Shown: piece after piece, positions 12,501-26,600 of the stretch
How the letters are laid out: the number at the start of each line of letters is the position of its first letter
Position numbering within the stretch: the first letter of the stretch is position 1
Assembly: GCF_963676685.1 (NCBI RefSeq)
Contig: NC_092355.1
Coordinates: 75,545,176 to 75,609,175, forward strand
From: Mytilus edulis
Lineage: Eukaryota > Mollusca > Bivalvia > Mytilida > Mytilidae
Direction of reading: 5' to 3'
Length of the DNA: 64,000 bases
The notes under the pieces: generated by a model
What the model was told of the DNA's origin: nothing
Databases searched by the model: none
Seen by the model: only the letters and a program-made list of their open reading frames with translations
Made by a program: the position numbers and the translations under genes

Positions 12501-15500
12501 AATCAGTATTTTAGTGAGAGTATACCCTCTCCACAACCTCCTATATCTGTATACCCAATCCCTGCACGCCTACATCTGTATACCCCCTCCACAACCTCCT
12601 ATATCTATTTAACCAATCAACATCCTACATATGTACACCCCCTCCACAACCTCCTATATCTATTTAACCAATCAACACCCTCCTATATCTGTATAACCAA
12701 TCCACATATTGCCCCATCTGTATAACCAATCCACCCCCTCCTATACCTTTATACCCCTCCACAACTTCCTATATCTGGATACCCCCTCAACAACATCCTA
12801 TATCTGATAATCTGCATACCCCCTCCACAACATCCTATATCTGCATACCCCCTCCACATACTCCTATATCGGTATACCCCCCACACCCTCTTATATCTGT
12901 TTAACCCCTCCACACCATCCTATATTTGTATACCCCCTCTACAACCTCCTATGTCTGTATACCCCTTCACACCCTCCTATATCTGTATAACCAATCCACC
13001 CCCTCTACAACCACCTATATCTGTTTAACAAATCATAACCCTCCTATATCTGTATACCCCATCCACAACCTTCCTATATCTGTATATTCCCTCCAAACCC
13101 TCCCATATCTGTAAACCCACTCCCCAACCATCCTATATCTGTTTAACCCCTCCACACCCTCCTATATCTGTTTAACCCCTCCACAACCTCCTAAATCTGT
13201 ATAGTCCCTCCACAACCTCCTATATCTGTATATCTCATCCAAACCCTCCTAGATCTGTATAATCCCTCCAAAACATCCTATATCTGTATAACCAATCCCC
13301 CCTTCAATATCTGTATACCCCCTCAACAACCTCCTATATCTGTTTTACCCCTCCTCATCCTCCTATATCTGTATACCCCCTCCACAACCTCCTATATCTG
13401 TATAAGCAATCCACCCCCTCCTATATCTGTATACCCTCTCCATAACCTCCTATTTCTGTATACCCCTCCACAACCTCCTATATATGTATACCCCATCCAC
13501 ATCCTTCTATATCTGCATATCCCATCAACAACCTCCTATACCTATTTAAGAATCAACACCCTCTTACAACTGTATACCCTCTCCACAACATCCTATATCT
13601 GTATACCCAATCCCTGCACGCCTATATCTGTATACCCCCTCCACAACCTCCTACATGTATATCTTTTTAACCAATCCACACCCTCCTATATCTGTATACC
13701 CCCTCCACAATCTCCTATATCTCTATACCCCCTCCACACCCTACTATATATGTGTACCCCATCCACAACCTCCTATATTTGTATGCATAATTTCTACCCT
13801 CCTATATCTTTATATTGTTATTTTACAGCATTTTATAGTTTTTAGTGTTATCACTGATATTGTTAAAATTAAAGAACCTTAGTGAGCACGCTCACATACC
13901 CCACGTCCCCACATTGTCATTGGAGAAATTAAATAAGTGTAAGGAAAAAAATTGTACAAGAAAAAATATTGAATAATAATTTCCTGTCAATATGCACATC
14001 TACATGCATAGTATGTCCTTATTATCTACAAAATTTCATGAAATTCTGTTGTGTGGTTTCAGAGGAGTTGAGATGACAAACTGTTGCAGTAGTACATTGA
14101 AGCAAATAAGTTCAAAGTGGGCGTAACTCCTAGAAAAAAAATTGAATCGCAATTTCCCGTCGATATGCACAACTACATAGTATTTCCTTATTATCTGAAA
14201 AGGTTTCGTGAAATTCTGTTGTGTGGTTTGAGAGGAGTTGCGATGACAAACTGTTGCAGTAGTACATTAAAGTAAATAAGTTCAAAGGGGCGTAACTCCT
14301 AGAAAAAAATTTGAATCGCAATTTCCCGTCGATTTGCACAACTACATAGTATGTCCTTATTATCTGAAAAGGTTTTGTGAAATTCTGTTGTGTGGTTTGA
14401 GAGGAGTTGCAATGACAAACTGTTGCAGTAGTACATTAAAGTAAATAAGTTCAAAGGGCGTAACTCCATATCCAACTAAGTTAGACACCGCGTGACTTTT
14501 GTGACGTATAATAGCCGCCATTTTGTATTATATTTCCCCATATAAAATGCATATATGCTGCAATAAATTTTAATTTTCTCATAAACCTGATCCGTTTTCT
14601 TACTTTTGCAAATCAATCCTTGATATTCAAACATATTTCTATCAAACAATGTTGGTCCTAACAGTTTAGTTTTTGATTAAATTCGGTCAAATCGACATCG
14701 TAAAACATGCACTTTTTCTCGTCATTTCTCCGTTGCCTCAATGCTTAATTACCGATACCCATGTCTACTTTTACAACAAGTAAAGGAATTCTGTAAATAA
14801 AACACAAACTTTGCAAATCGATCAAGTATATTCAAACATATAGCTGGCGAAAAATACTACTTAAAAGAGGGACGAAAGACACCAAAGGGACAGTCAAACT
14901 CGTAAATCTAAAACAAACTGACAACGCCATGGCTAAAAATGAAAAAGACAAACAGAAAAACAATAGTACACATGACACAACATAGAAAACTAAAGAATAA
15001 ACAACACGAACCCCACCAAAAACTAGGGGTGATCTCAGGTGCTCCGGAAGGGTAAGCAGATCCTGCTCCACATGCGGCACCCGTCGTGTTGCTTATGTGA
15101 TTACAAATCCGGTAAATAGTCTAATTCGGTAGGTCAAATTCATGAAAGGGAAGGGGATTGTAGTTACGACGTAAGGAACATATCCGATATCATTTGTGAA
15201 ACGGTTATTCCATAACGGTCAACCAACTCGTGATGGCGTCCGTAAAATTTACGAAGGGATGATTTCAACTTCACCATTTGGAACTCTTGGTTTAATAGCT
15301 TCCTTGTGAGCAGTAACCCTCTATCAAGAAAATCATGATAGGAAATGCAAGCACGGGAATATCGTATCAATTGGGAGATATATACCCCGTATGCAGGTGT
15401 TGCTGGAATGTTGCTACTTAGAAATGGAAAGTTCACAATTGGAAAGCTGAAATCATCTCTTTTGTCGTAAAGTTTTGTCTTCAACCGACCCTCATTGTCA

Positions 15501-17611
15501 ATTTCTAGATGTAAGTCAAGATATGAAGCCGACTTAACTGTATCTGTAGTATCCTTTATCTCCAATTCGATGGGATAGATGCGATCCACATAGTCACCAA
15601 ATTTTGAATTGTTTAGTGAAAGAACGTCATCTATATAGCGGAAAGTAGAGTTAAAGGATATTGCTAACTTCTTATCTTTCTTCCTAAAACAGTTTAATTT
15701 CAGGGCAAATTCGGTCAAACATCGATTTAAAAAATGGAGTTTTCCGAGATTTTTCAAAATGGCGGCTGATGTATCATATGGAAATGTTGCATCAAATCAA
15801 TGATTTCTATAGTAAGACTTTCCTATTATATCTATTTTTTTTCATAAAGAATCTCTGATGTTTCTGTTATTTTCCTTTAGTGATATTTCGATATCATTGA
15901 TTTCAAAATTTCTCAATATTTTTTTTTATTTTAAGTGTGACACAGGAACATTCATTTTGACAGATATTCATCCAGGAGATACTATTACCAGAAAATAGTT
16001 TACAATATCTATAATAAAAAAAGATCTCTTCTTTTTTTTTAAATGTTTTTTAAGTTTTCTGTATATTTTCTTTTTCTTTAGAAATATATTATACATTCCT
16101 TTTAGAACAAACAAAAACTATTTTCATCCTAAGAGAAAGAAAAAAACGATGTCCAATTATAAAAGATAAATATTCTATACCTTTACATTCCTTGACCGAA
16201 CAGGTGAAATCTGACTGGGGTTAAATGTTACATCATAATATATTGTCAGGTAGACGTGCAAACCAAGAGAAACCAGGTGACATTCAACATCCTGTCAGTG
16301 TGTATACATGTATTACCAGAGTTTAAATTTTGTGATATACAAAAGTTTTCATAAATGTACAAATAAATATCTTCTCCTTCCCTTGTCAAATCAGAAGAAG
16401 TATGGTTCAATATAAACTTTAAGAGAATATTAATATTATGAAAATTTCTTTAAAAAAATATTTTTTGCTTGAAAGGCATTTAAATATTTATATGTTTCTA
16501 TAATCATTTCAAAGAAATATTCTGATTCAAATTTTAATTTAAATGAATTTCGATCATTGAATATGGTTTTATTGTTTTTTGTTTTTTAATTCAATATTTA
16601 AAGCTAAATCCAGGCAAAGAATCGATATAAAGTCTAAATTGTGTAAAAAAAAAGAAGAGTTATTGTAAACATTCTAGCAGAGACGTATGATACGATTGAT
16701 CTGGTTTTAACAATATTGTATACCCTATAATATCTATCGACAGAGTTATCGGTCTTGAATAGGACTGATATAGTTGGGTATGCTAGAAAAAAATTGAATC
16801 GCAATTTCCCGTCGAAATGCACAACTACATAGTATGTCCTTATTATCTGAAAAGGTTTCATGAAATTCTATTGAGTGGTTTGAGAGGAGTTGCGATGACA
16901 AACTGTTGCAGTAGTACATTAAAGTAAATAAGTTCAAAGGGGCGCAACTCCTAGAAAAAAAATTGAATCACAATTTCCCGTCGATATGCACAACTACATA
17001 GTATGTCCTTATTATCTGAAAAGGTTTCGTGAAATTCTGTTGTGTGGTTTGAGAGGAGTTGGGATGACAAACTGTTGCAGTAGTACATTAAAGTAAATAA
17101 GTTCAAAGGGGCGCAACTCCTAGAAAAAAAATTGAATCGCAATTTCCCGTCGATATGCACAACTACATAGTATGTCCTTATTATCTGAAAAGGTTTCGTG
17201 AAATTCTGTTGTGTGGTTTGAGAGGAGTTGCGATGACAAACTGTTGCAGTAGTACATTAAAGTAAATAAGTTCAAAGGGGCGTAACTCCTAGAAAAAAAT
17301 TGAATCGCAATTTCCCGTCGATATGCACAACTACAAAGTATGTCCTTATTATCTGAAAAGGTTTCGTGAAATTCTGTTGTGTGTTTTGAGAGGAGTTGCG
17401 ATGACAAACTCTTGCAGTAGTACATTAAAGTAAATAAGTTCAAAGGGGCGTAACTCCTAGAAAAAAAATTGAATCGCAATTTCCCGTCGATATGCACAAC
17501 TACATAGTATTTCCTAATGATCTGAAAAGGTTTCGTGAAATTCTGTTGTGTGGTTTGAAAGGAGTTGCGATGACAAGAAACGGGACTGACAGAATGACGG
17601 ACGGACAGACG

Positions 17612-17665
<54 letters not shown>

Positions 17666-20600
17666 TATATATAAATATACTAAATAAATAAATGATTTGG
17701 AAAAGACATTGAAGGTATGAAATATATTTTATAACATTAAACATTTTAGCATCGACGGTAAAGGAAGCTATAAGGTATTTATCTTGTCATTTTAATTATT
17801 TTGATAAGGAAACTAGATAAAAATAAAGCATCGTATAGATTTTTAAAACAAACCGAAGTATACAGTAGGCTACAGCAGGAACATATATATGTTAGATATA
17901 CTGTTCCCAGGCTACATCGAACATCCTTTTATTTAAATCAGTCGTTTTGTTTTCTTTTTTTTTCCTTTACTCATCCCTTATTTATGTAAATATGTCTAGA
18001 CAGTGGCGGATCAAGAACTTTTCCTAAGGGGGGCCCGCTCCAGTCATGCTTCAATGATTCCCTATATAATCAACTAAATTTTCCCAACGAAAGGGGGGAG
18101 GGGGGAGGGGGGGGCTCTAGATCCGCCTATGCTAGAAGTTTTAAAACCACCCAATTAGGACATGTTGTTTATATGGCTAACGATATGTGCATCTAGCCAC
18201 TTGACCAGTTGACGACTTGCATACATATTTGATTGCACATTTATTATCAAGTTCGATTGAATTTTATTTAATGGCTTTTTAATAATGTCAGATTTGAAAG
18301 AAATACATGTGAAGTATATGTAACAAATCTTTTTGTTCAAAACAGAATTTTAAAAGACATATAAAGGAAAGTGATGATCAATAAGTTGGTAAGCTTTATT
18401 TAGTTGGAAAAAAAGTTATAAAATATAATAAAATGTTTAATTATGTACATTAAATTTGTCAAATTTGATACTCATTCAGTCATTGTGAAGGGCATGCATA
18501 TAATCATTCTGCAAAAAATAAAGAAATCAAATTTAAGATGGAATATTTTTATACTAAAATTATGTGAACATGTGTTAATGACAGTGCTAGTGGGATGTGT
18601 ATCACCAGCACAATAGTCTGAACTTCTGTGTTGGCGCCATGATTTAGGGGCATAAAGGGTTACACTAGTCCGTCTGTCCCGAACGTCCCATAAAAACGGG
18701 TTTAGCTCTCCTAACTTTAGTTTGCCGCAACCAAATACTACAAATCTTATACACAATATATAAAAGAAGCTGGTGCATTAGTGCCAATGAGAACTCTCCA
18801 CAAGAGACTAACTGACACAGAAATTAATAATTATACAATGTAGCCTTGGTCACCACACGGTCTTCGTCAATGAGCAAGGTTCATACCGCAAAGTCAGCCA
18901 ATAAAGGCACCGACATGACAATGTAAAACTATTCAAACGATAAAACAAACGGTCTAATTTATGTACAAAAAGTAAACGAAAAACAAGATAGGTACGTGCA
19001 TATAAAATAAGGAGGGGTTAAACATGTTAGCGGGATCCCAACCCTCCCCCTTATGTGGCATGAGTGCCAATGAGAACTCTCCACAAAAGACCAGATGACA
19101 CAAACACTAACAACTATAGGTCATATACAGCTTTCAACAATGAGCAAAGTCAATACCGCATATAGTCAGCAATAAAAGGCACTGAAATGACATTGTTAAA
19201 CAATATTCAAACGAGAAAATAAACGAACAAATTTATGTACAAACAAGAATGTGTCCATAGTACACGGATGCCCCACTCGCACTATCATTTTCTATGTTCA
19301 GTGGACAGTGAAATTGGGTAAAAACTTTAATTTGGAATAAAAATTAGAAATATCATATCATAGGGAACATGTGTACTAAGTTTCAAGTTGATGTAACTTT
19401 AACCTCATCAAAAACTACCTTGACCAAAAACTTTAACCTGAATTTCGCACTATCATTTTCTATGTTCAGTGGACCATGAAATTGGGGTCAAAACTATAAT
19501 TTGGCATTAAAATTAGAAAGATCATATCATGGGGAACATGTGTACTAAGTTTGAAGTTGATTGGACTTCAACTTCATCAAAAACTACCTTGACCAAAAAC
19601 TTTAACCTGAAGCGAACAGACGCACAGACGGAAGCACAGACGGACGAACGAACGAACGGATGCACAGACCAGAAAACATAATGCCCTCTACTATCGTAGG
19701 TGGGCCATAAAAATGAACGAAAAACAAGTATGTAACACATAAAAAATGACATTCATTGAACACAGGCTCCTGACTTACCACAGGCACATACATACCGAAT
19801 AAGGCGGGGTTGAACATGTAAGCGGGATCCCCACCTCAACACAAAATCAAATTTGAAATTTTTAAGTGTCACTTTTACTGTTCAAGAGTTATGTCCCTTT
19901 AAAAAGAAGTGCTGACTCTTTCGTTTCCTTTCTCTTAAATAAGTCTGAATCAATCAAATGTTAGCAACCTTATACGCGATTCACATTACCCCATAACACA
20001 GATCTATTAAGTTCGATATTGGGTCCCAATGGCGTCACTGTTCATGAGTTTTTAGATGTAAAAAGTTGTGATAAGAGTACCAATGATACAAATGTCAACC
20101 CGGAGCCTTGAGATAGGAAAACTGCTAAATCTATTGTTTACGTTCTTTAACTTACATTTGCCTCAACCAAATGTTTTTAAACTTATTCACAATGCTTATG
20201 GTCACAAAATGGTCAAAATTACGCGAATCCTGCATCTATATGTGGAAGTTTACTCATTTTTTTCACAAGCAGGGGCATCTGTGGTTAATAGACATATTCT
20301 ACATTTATTTCAGTAATCAGCTTATTTACTTCCATTGAATTCTGCTTTAAAAAGACTTAACTTGCACATTTTTTTTCAGGATCTCGGTGCAGTTTGGTAA
20401 CAGACAGTGATATTTCAAGTTAAATGTGACCAACTTAACAAAGTGTTTCACTAGATTGAGCTCTCTGTCTAAGTGTACTTTAAAGGTTCTTAGCATTGAG
20501 TTCAGTTTATTGATATGCGTATAACTTCTGTGTGAATTTTTATGAAGTAAAAGCAGACTATCCATACCTACATGTCTATGAAATGAAATCTAAGGTAAAA

Positions 20601-23600
20601 TGATTGAAACTGAAGCAGTAAATTTTCTTACTTGATATTCACGGAAATTAAAGGATTTAGTTTCATCTGAACCAAACATTCTTAAAAATTGAGAATGGAA
20701 ATGTGGAATGTGTAAAAGAGACCGTAACCATGTCAAAAGAGCAGAAAGCAGTCAAAGGCCACTAATGGGTCTTCATAGCTGACTATGCGGTATGGGCTTT
20801 ACTCATTGTTGAAGGCCGTACGGTGACCTATAGTTGTTAATGTCTGTGTCATTTTGGTCTTTTGTGGATAGTTGTCTCATTGGCAATCATACCACATCTT
20901 CTTTTTTATATCTTCAACAAAGCGAGAAAATCCCTCACCCAGAGGCGGGCTTCAGATGGCCCTTAACAAAATGTGTACCAGTTCAAACTCCAAATCATAA
21001 AATAAACTTACAATTAAAAACATACAAGACTAACAAAAACCAGAGACTCCTGACTTGACGTCAAGGTAATCATACCAAGAGACACACCCAACGTGCAAAG
21101 GTCAAGAGTCAAAAAGTCATAGTCTGGTCAAGAGTTCCATGTCAAAAATACACAGCAGTCCTGCACGAAAGTTCATCATGTTATGGTACACGTAACAATG
21201 TATTATGTCATGATGCACTACACATGCCAAATACAGAAAACCTAGGTCAGAGACAGAAACACAAGACATATAACTAAACTCAAATGAACGGTATTTGTAT
21301 TGCAGGTCACTACAATTGCCTTCAACAGAGAACATAAAACTCTCGCAACACTGCAAAGTTAAAACCGTCTTTCACAAAAGTTTGAGCAGTATTCTTTGCA
21401 ACGGTTATCTTACTACAGTATAATTGTTAATTGAGAATCGAGTCCTGCAGTTATGTCAATAAATTAAAATGGTAAGATTAGACATTAAAACACTTAACAC
21501 TAGGGTTTACCATTAATTTCTAACCTAAGCATGTGAGAGTACTATGGTAAACTGTTAGAAACACATGATACAGTCATGAAATTGAATATTTGCAATAGTA
21601 CGACCAGAACAATACAAGACAGAGTTGTAAACAAATGAAAGTAATGATACATACAAATTTTTAATCGCAATGCACAAATAAGGAACCGTAGTTTTCATTC
21701 AATTTATTCATCTAAAATGTACGCTTGCGTTAAACATTGGAAATTAACACTGTATATTTATATAAACGATCAATCTTGTAAGGAAATAAATAAACGATGA
21801 CAAAGATGATAGGTATCTCTGCCACTACACAATTTAAATACAGGAATTTGAAAAAAATTATAGTCTTTATAGGATCATCTCTTTCAAATTATTTTCAAAG
21901 TGCCAACTCAATATAAAATTATCAAACAATTTTTATTTCCTCCGTATTGAACATACAAATATTGTCTAGTAATTAGTCTTTGTTATAACTGTCATGACAA
22001 CGGATTGGTGTAAGTTTTGTTTGACAATTTGTTTGTTTACACTGACTTTAATTACAGCCAGTATGATAGTCTATTTGTTTTATAGAAAAATTTAGCCATT
22101 CAAGGCTATATAACTTTTTCATATTTTAAGTCCAATTTAAATAATCATATGACTTTTAACTATCGCCTTTAAATAGAATCCAACCATATCTTATACATCA
22201 TTTTAGTGATTCATTACTTAATAGTTGAACACAGGGCAAATACTATAAAATATAACCTGATGTGTTGTAACCAAGAGACTGGCGCCTCCTTGTTCTACCA
22301 GACATCTTGTGATCTGTAGATGTCCCTCCTCAGCAGCATAATGTAAAGCTGTTCTTCCATCTATCTATAATATAACCAATTAACATGTAAATATTAAGGA
22401 CAATACTTTGTTATCAATAATATACAACATATCCTACAACTGACATTAAAACTTGTCTGATAAACTGGACAATGTTGTGTAATATAAATATCAACAAAAT
22501 ATATATCACATGAACCAGTGGTCAAAACTGAATAAAATGACCAGTCACACTTGTATTCATATTGTATATAAACAATAAATAAACATGTTTGTTGTGAAAT
22601 GTCAAAACTTCAATTAAACCTGATATCTTAAAAAAGTATTTTTTTCAAGAAAAGTGTGAAATAATTATATTAATGGATTCAGTAGAACAAAACAAACAAA
22701 ATGAGACCCCACTTTATATGATTCTTACAAATATTTGTCCAATTAACAACATTATTTAGTGTAGATTAATAGTAATGTGATCAGACTAAGTAGATAACAT
22801 ACATTTGTGTTGTCGATCTTACATCCTGTATCAATGAGGAGTCTACAGATCTTCAGGCGTTCAAACCTGGCAGCCTCCATTAATGCTGTCTGTCCTAACT
22901 CCTGGAATAATACAACTGACATCAAAACTTGTCTGATAAACTGGACAATGTTGTGTAATAAATATAAACAAAATATATATCACATGAATTAGTGGTCAAA
23001 ACTGAATAAAATGACCAGTCACACTTGTATTTACATTGTATATAAACAATAAATAAACATGTTCTGTTGTGAAATGTCAAAACTTCCATTAAACCTGATA
23101 TCTTAAAAAAAATATTTTTTCAAGAAATGTGTAAAATAATTATATCAATGGATTCAGTAGAACAAAACAAACAAAATGAGACCCCACTTTATATGATTCT
23201 TTAACATATTTGTTTATTAAACCTGTCTAATTAACAACTGGAATTAGTGTAGATTCAGTATAATCATTCATTTTAATAATATTTTTTTTTTTTAAGAAAC
23301 ATGAAAAGGAGTAATATTTTCTAATTAAGAACAATAATAGAGTAAAATGAGACCCCACTTGATATAATTATTACAGATATTTGTTCATTAAACCTGTCTA
23401 ATTGACAACAGAATTTAGTGTAGATTAATAGTAATGTGATCAGACTAAGTAGATAACATACTGGATCTGTGATGTCGATCTTACATCCTCTATCAATGAG
23501 GAGTCTACAGACCTCCAGGTGTCCTCCCCTGACAGCCGACATTAATGCTGTCCGTCCATCCTCCTGGAATAATACAACTGACATCAAAACTTGTCTGATA

Positions 23601-26600
23601 AACTGGACAATGTTGTGTAATAAATATAAACTAAATACATATCACATGAATCAGTGGTCAAAACTGAATAAAATGACCAGTCACACTTGTATTTATATTG
23701 TATATAAACAAATAAATAAACATGTTTTGTTGAGAAATGTCAAAACTTCCATTAAACCTGATATCTTAAAAAAATATTTTTTTCAAGAAATGTGTAAAAT
23801 AATTATATCAATGGATTCAGTAGAACAAAACAAGTAAAATGAGACCCCACTTTATATGATTCTTACAAATATTTGTTCATTAAAACTGTCTAATTAACAA
23901 CATGATTTAGTGTAGATTCAGTATAATTATTCATTTTATTAAAACAAAAATTTTAAGAAACATGAAAAGGAGTAATATTTTCTGATTCAGAACAATAATA
24001 CAGTAAAATTAGACCCCACTTTATATAATTATTACAAATATTTGTTCATTAAACCTGTCGAATTAACAACATGATTTAGTGTAGATTAATAGTAATGTGA
24101 TCAGACTAAGTAGATAACATACTGCTGTGATGTCGATCTTACATCCTCTATCAATGAGGAGTCTACAGATCTCCATGTGTCCCCACACGACAGCCCTCAT
24201 TAATGCTGTCTCTCCACCATACTTCTGGAATAATACAACTGACATCAAAACTTGTCTGATAAACTGGACAATGTTGTGTAATAAATATAAACTAAATATA
24301 TATCACATGAATCAGTGGTCAAAACTGAATAAAATGACCAGTCACACTTGTATTTATATTGTACATAAGCAACAAATAAACGTGTTTTGTTGTGAAATGT
24401 CAGAACTTCCTTTAAACCTGATATCTTAAAAAAATATTTTTTTCAAGAAATGTGTAAAATAATTATATCAATGGATTCAGTAGAACAAAACAAGTAAAAT
24501 GAGACCCAACTTTATATGATTCTTACACATATTTGTTCATTAAACTTGTCTAATTAACAACATGATTTAGTGTAGATTAATAGTAATGTGATCAGACTAA
24601 GTAGATAACATACTGATGTGATGTCGATCTTACATCCTCTATCAATGAGATGTCTACAGACCTCCAGGTCTCCATCCTGGGCAGCCCACATTAATGCTGT
24701 AGCTCCACTATCCTGGAATAATACAACTGACATCAAAACTTGTCTGATAAACTGGACAATGTTGTGTAATAAATATGAACTAAATATATATCACATGAAT
24801 CAGTGGTCAAAACTGAATACAATGACCAGTCACACTTGTAGTTATATTGTACATAAACAATAAATAAACAACAAGTTTTTTTGTGAGATGTCAAAACTTC
24901 CATCAGAACTGTCATGTTAATTTTTTTTTTTTTTTTTTAAGAAATGAACAAAATATTTATATCAATGGATTCATTACAATTCTCTGAGTAAAATGACATC
25001 TCACTTTATATAATCCTATTAAGTATTTGTTGATATAATGATTAAATCTGTCTGATTAACATGATTCAGAATAATGATCAATTTTTTAAAAAGTAACTTT
25101 TTCAAAGAAATATGAAAAATAGTTACATTTCCTGATTTAGCACGAGGAGACAAACAAAATGAGATCCCACTTTATATGATTCTTACAAATATTTGTTGTC
25201 CATTCAACCTGTCTAATTAACAACATAATTTTGTAAATATTAAGGAATGTGGTCAAAGTGAAGCAATAACATACATGTGTGATATTTGTTTTACACCCGC
25301 TGTAAAACCTTGGTGTAAAAAAAGTTCTTGTATAAATATTCAAAGTAAGAACTTTATCAACTATAATTCAAAACAAACAAAAACAATTAATGAGAGAAAA
25401 AAAATACCTTCACATACTTTTTTTCCCTCATTTAAACTGTTAAATTAAAAACAGATTTTGATTTAATATCGAATTCATTCTAATGATATAAATATCAGTT
25501 TCCATAAAGATATATTATTATATTATGTTCTGAGGTAACTTGTAGTTATGTGTTTCATACTGCTACTGTACAATCTGTTATGTTCTGAGGTAACTTGTAG
25601 TTGTATATTTTATACTGCTTGTGTACAATCTGTTATGTTCTGAGGTAACTTGTATTTGTATGTTTATACTGCTTGTGTACAATCTGTTATGTTCTGAAGT
25701 AACTTGTAGTTATGTGTTTTATACTGCTAATGTACAATCTGTTATGTTTTGAGGTAACTTGTAGTTATGTGTTTTATACTGCTAATGTACAATATGTTAT
25801 GTTCTGAGGTAACTTGTAGTTGTATATTTTATACTGCTTGTGTACAATCTGTTATGTTCTGAGGTAACTTGTAGTTGTATATTTTATACTGCTTGTGTAC
25901 AATCTGGTGTGTTCTGAAGTAATTTGTTGTTGTGTGTTTTATATTTCTTATGAACAATTTGTTCTGTTCTGAAGTAACTTGTAGTTGTGTGTTTTATACT
26001 GCTGGTGTACAATCTGTTGTGTTCTGAAGTAATTTGTTGTTGTGTGTTTTATATTTCTTATGAACAATTTGTTCTGTTCTGAAGTAACTTGTAGTTTTGT
26101 GTTTTATACTGCTGGTGTACAATCTGTTATGTTCTGAAATAATTTGTTGTTGTGTGTTTTATATTTCTTAAGTACAATTTGTTCTGTTCTGAAGTAACTT
26201 GTAGTTGTGTGTTTTATACTGCTGGTGTATAATCTGTTATGTTCTGAAGTAATTTGTTGTTGTGTGTTTTATATTTCTTATGTACAATTTGTTCTGTTCT
26301 GAAGTAACTTGTAGTTGTGTGTTTTTTTACTGCTTATGTACAATTTATTCTGTTCTGAAGTAACTTGTAGTTGTGTGTTTTATACTGCTGGTGTACAATT
26401 TGTTATGTTCTGAAGTAATTTGTTGTTGTGTGCTTTATATTTCTTAATATGTACAATTTGTTCTGTTCTGAAGTAACTTGTAGTTGTATATTTTATACTG
26501 CTTGTGTACAATCTGTTATGTTCTGAAGTAATTTGTTGTTGTGTGCTTTATATTTCTTAATATGTAAAATTTGTTCTGTTCTGAAGTAACTTGTAGTTAT

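Larger units (their letters stand above)
14468..16781. mobile_element. Insertion inside the 169-bp array
   Basis: The array unit breaks at AACTC and resumes at CTAGAAAAAA, matching the unbroken AACTCCTAGAAA of sibling units with nothing lost. The ends are inverted and similar: CATATCCAACTAAGTTAG on the left, and from the right CATACCCAACTATATCAG. The element is about 2.3 kb and itself carries the retroelement fragment at 14867-15700. Confidence 0.45.
13882..17662 (+). mobile_element. Pearl-like element with 169-bp array, interrupted
   Basis: It opens with the near-palindrome GTGAGCACGCTCAC and ATACCCCACG (13896-13905) and closes with CGTGGGGTAT (17653-17662), its inverse. The interior has 169-bp tandem units (GAATCGCAATTTCCCGTCGA; 13980-14470 and 16790-17580, spacing 168-169), then a GACGGACAGACGG tract (17595-17622), then the hairpin TATACCCTCCGCAAC / GTTGCGTGGGGTATA. 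The array is split at 14470-16780 by other DNA. Tandem core plus ACGG microsatellite recalls the bivalve pearl elements, which are viewed as Helitron-related. Confidence 0.6.
22375..25280 (-). repeat. Tandem exon-plus-intron duplications of the ankyrin gene
   Basis: The introns are near copies of each other, with shared words such as AACTTGTCTGATAAACTGGA (plus) and ATGACCAGTCACACTTGT. Exon starts are spaced 659, 661 and 491 bp; the short unit lacks about 170 bp of intron. The similarity runs into 25140-25340, where the exon is eroded. Confidence 0.75.

Noticed and set aside
16634-16861. Minus frame of 75 codons
   Set aside because: Spans the junction of an insertion and a tandem unit; no family resemblance.
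17120-17497. 125-codon minus frame and similar ones at 14130-14339 and 16746-17160
   Set aside because: They are the 169-bp array read on the minus strand; the same peptide recurs unit by unit, with no splice or start context.
22218-22256. Stop at 22218-22220 as the end of the ankyrin gene
   Set aside because: Splicing at CAG/GTTATA to the exon at 9526 completes the ankyrin unit in phase 0; kept only as an alternative.
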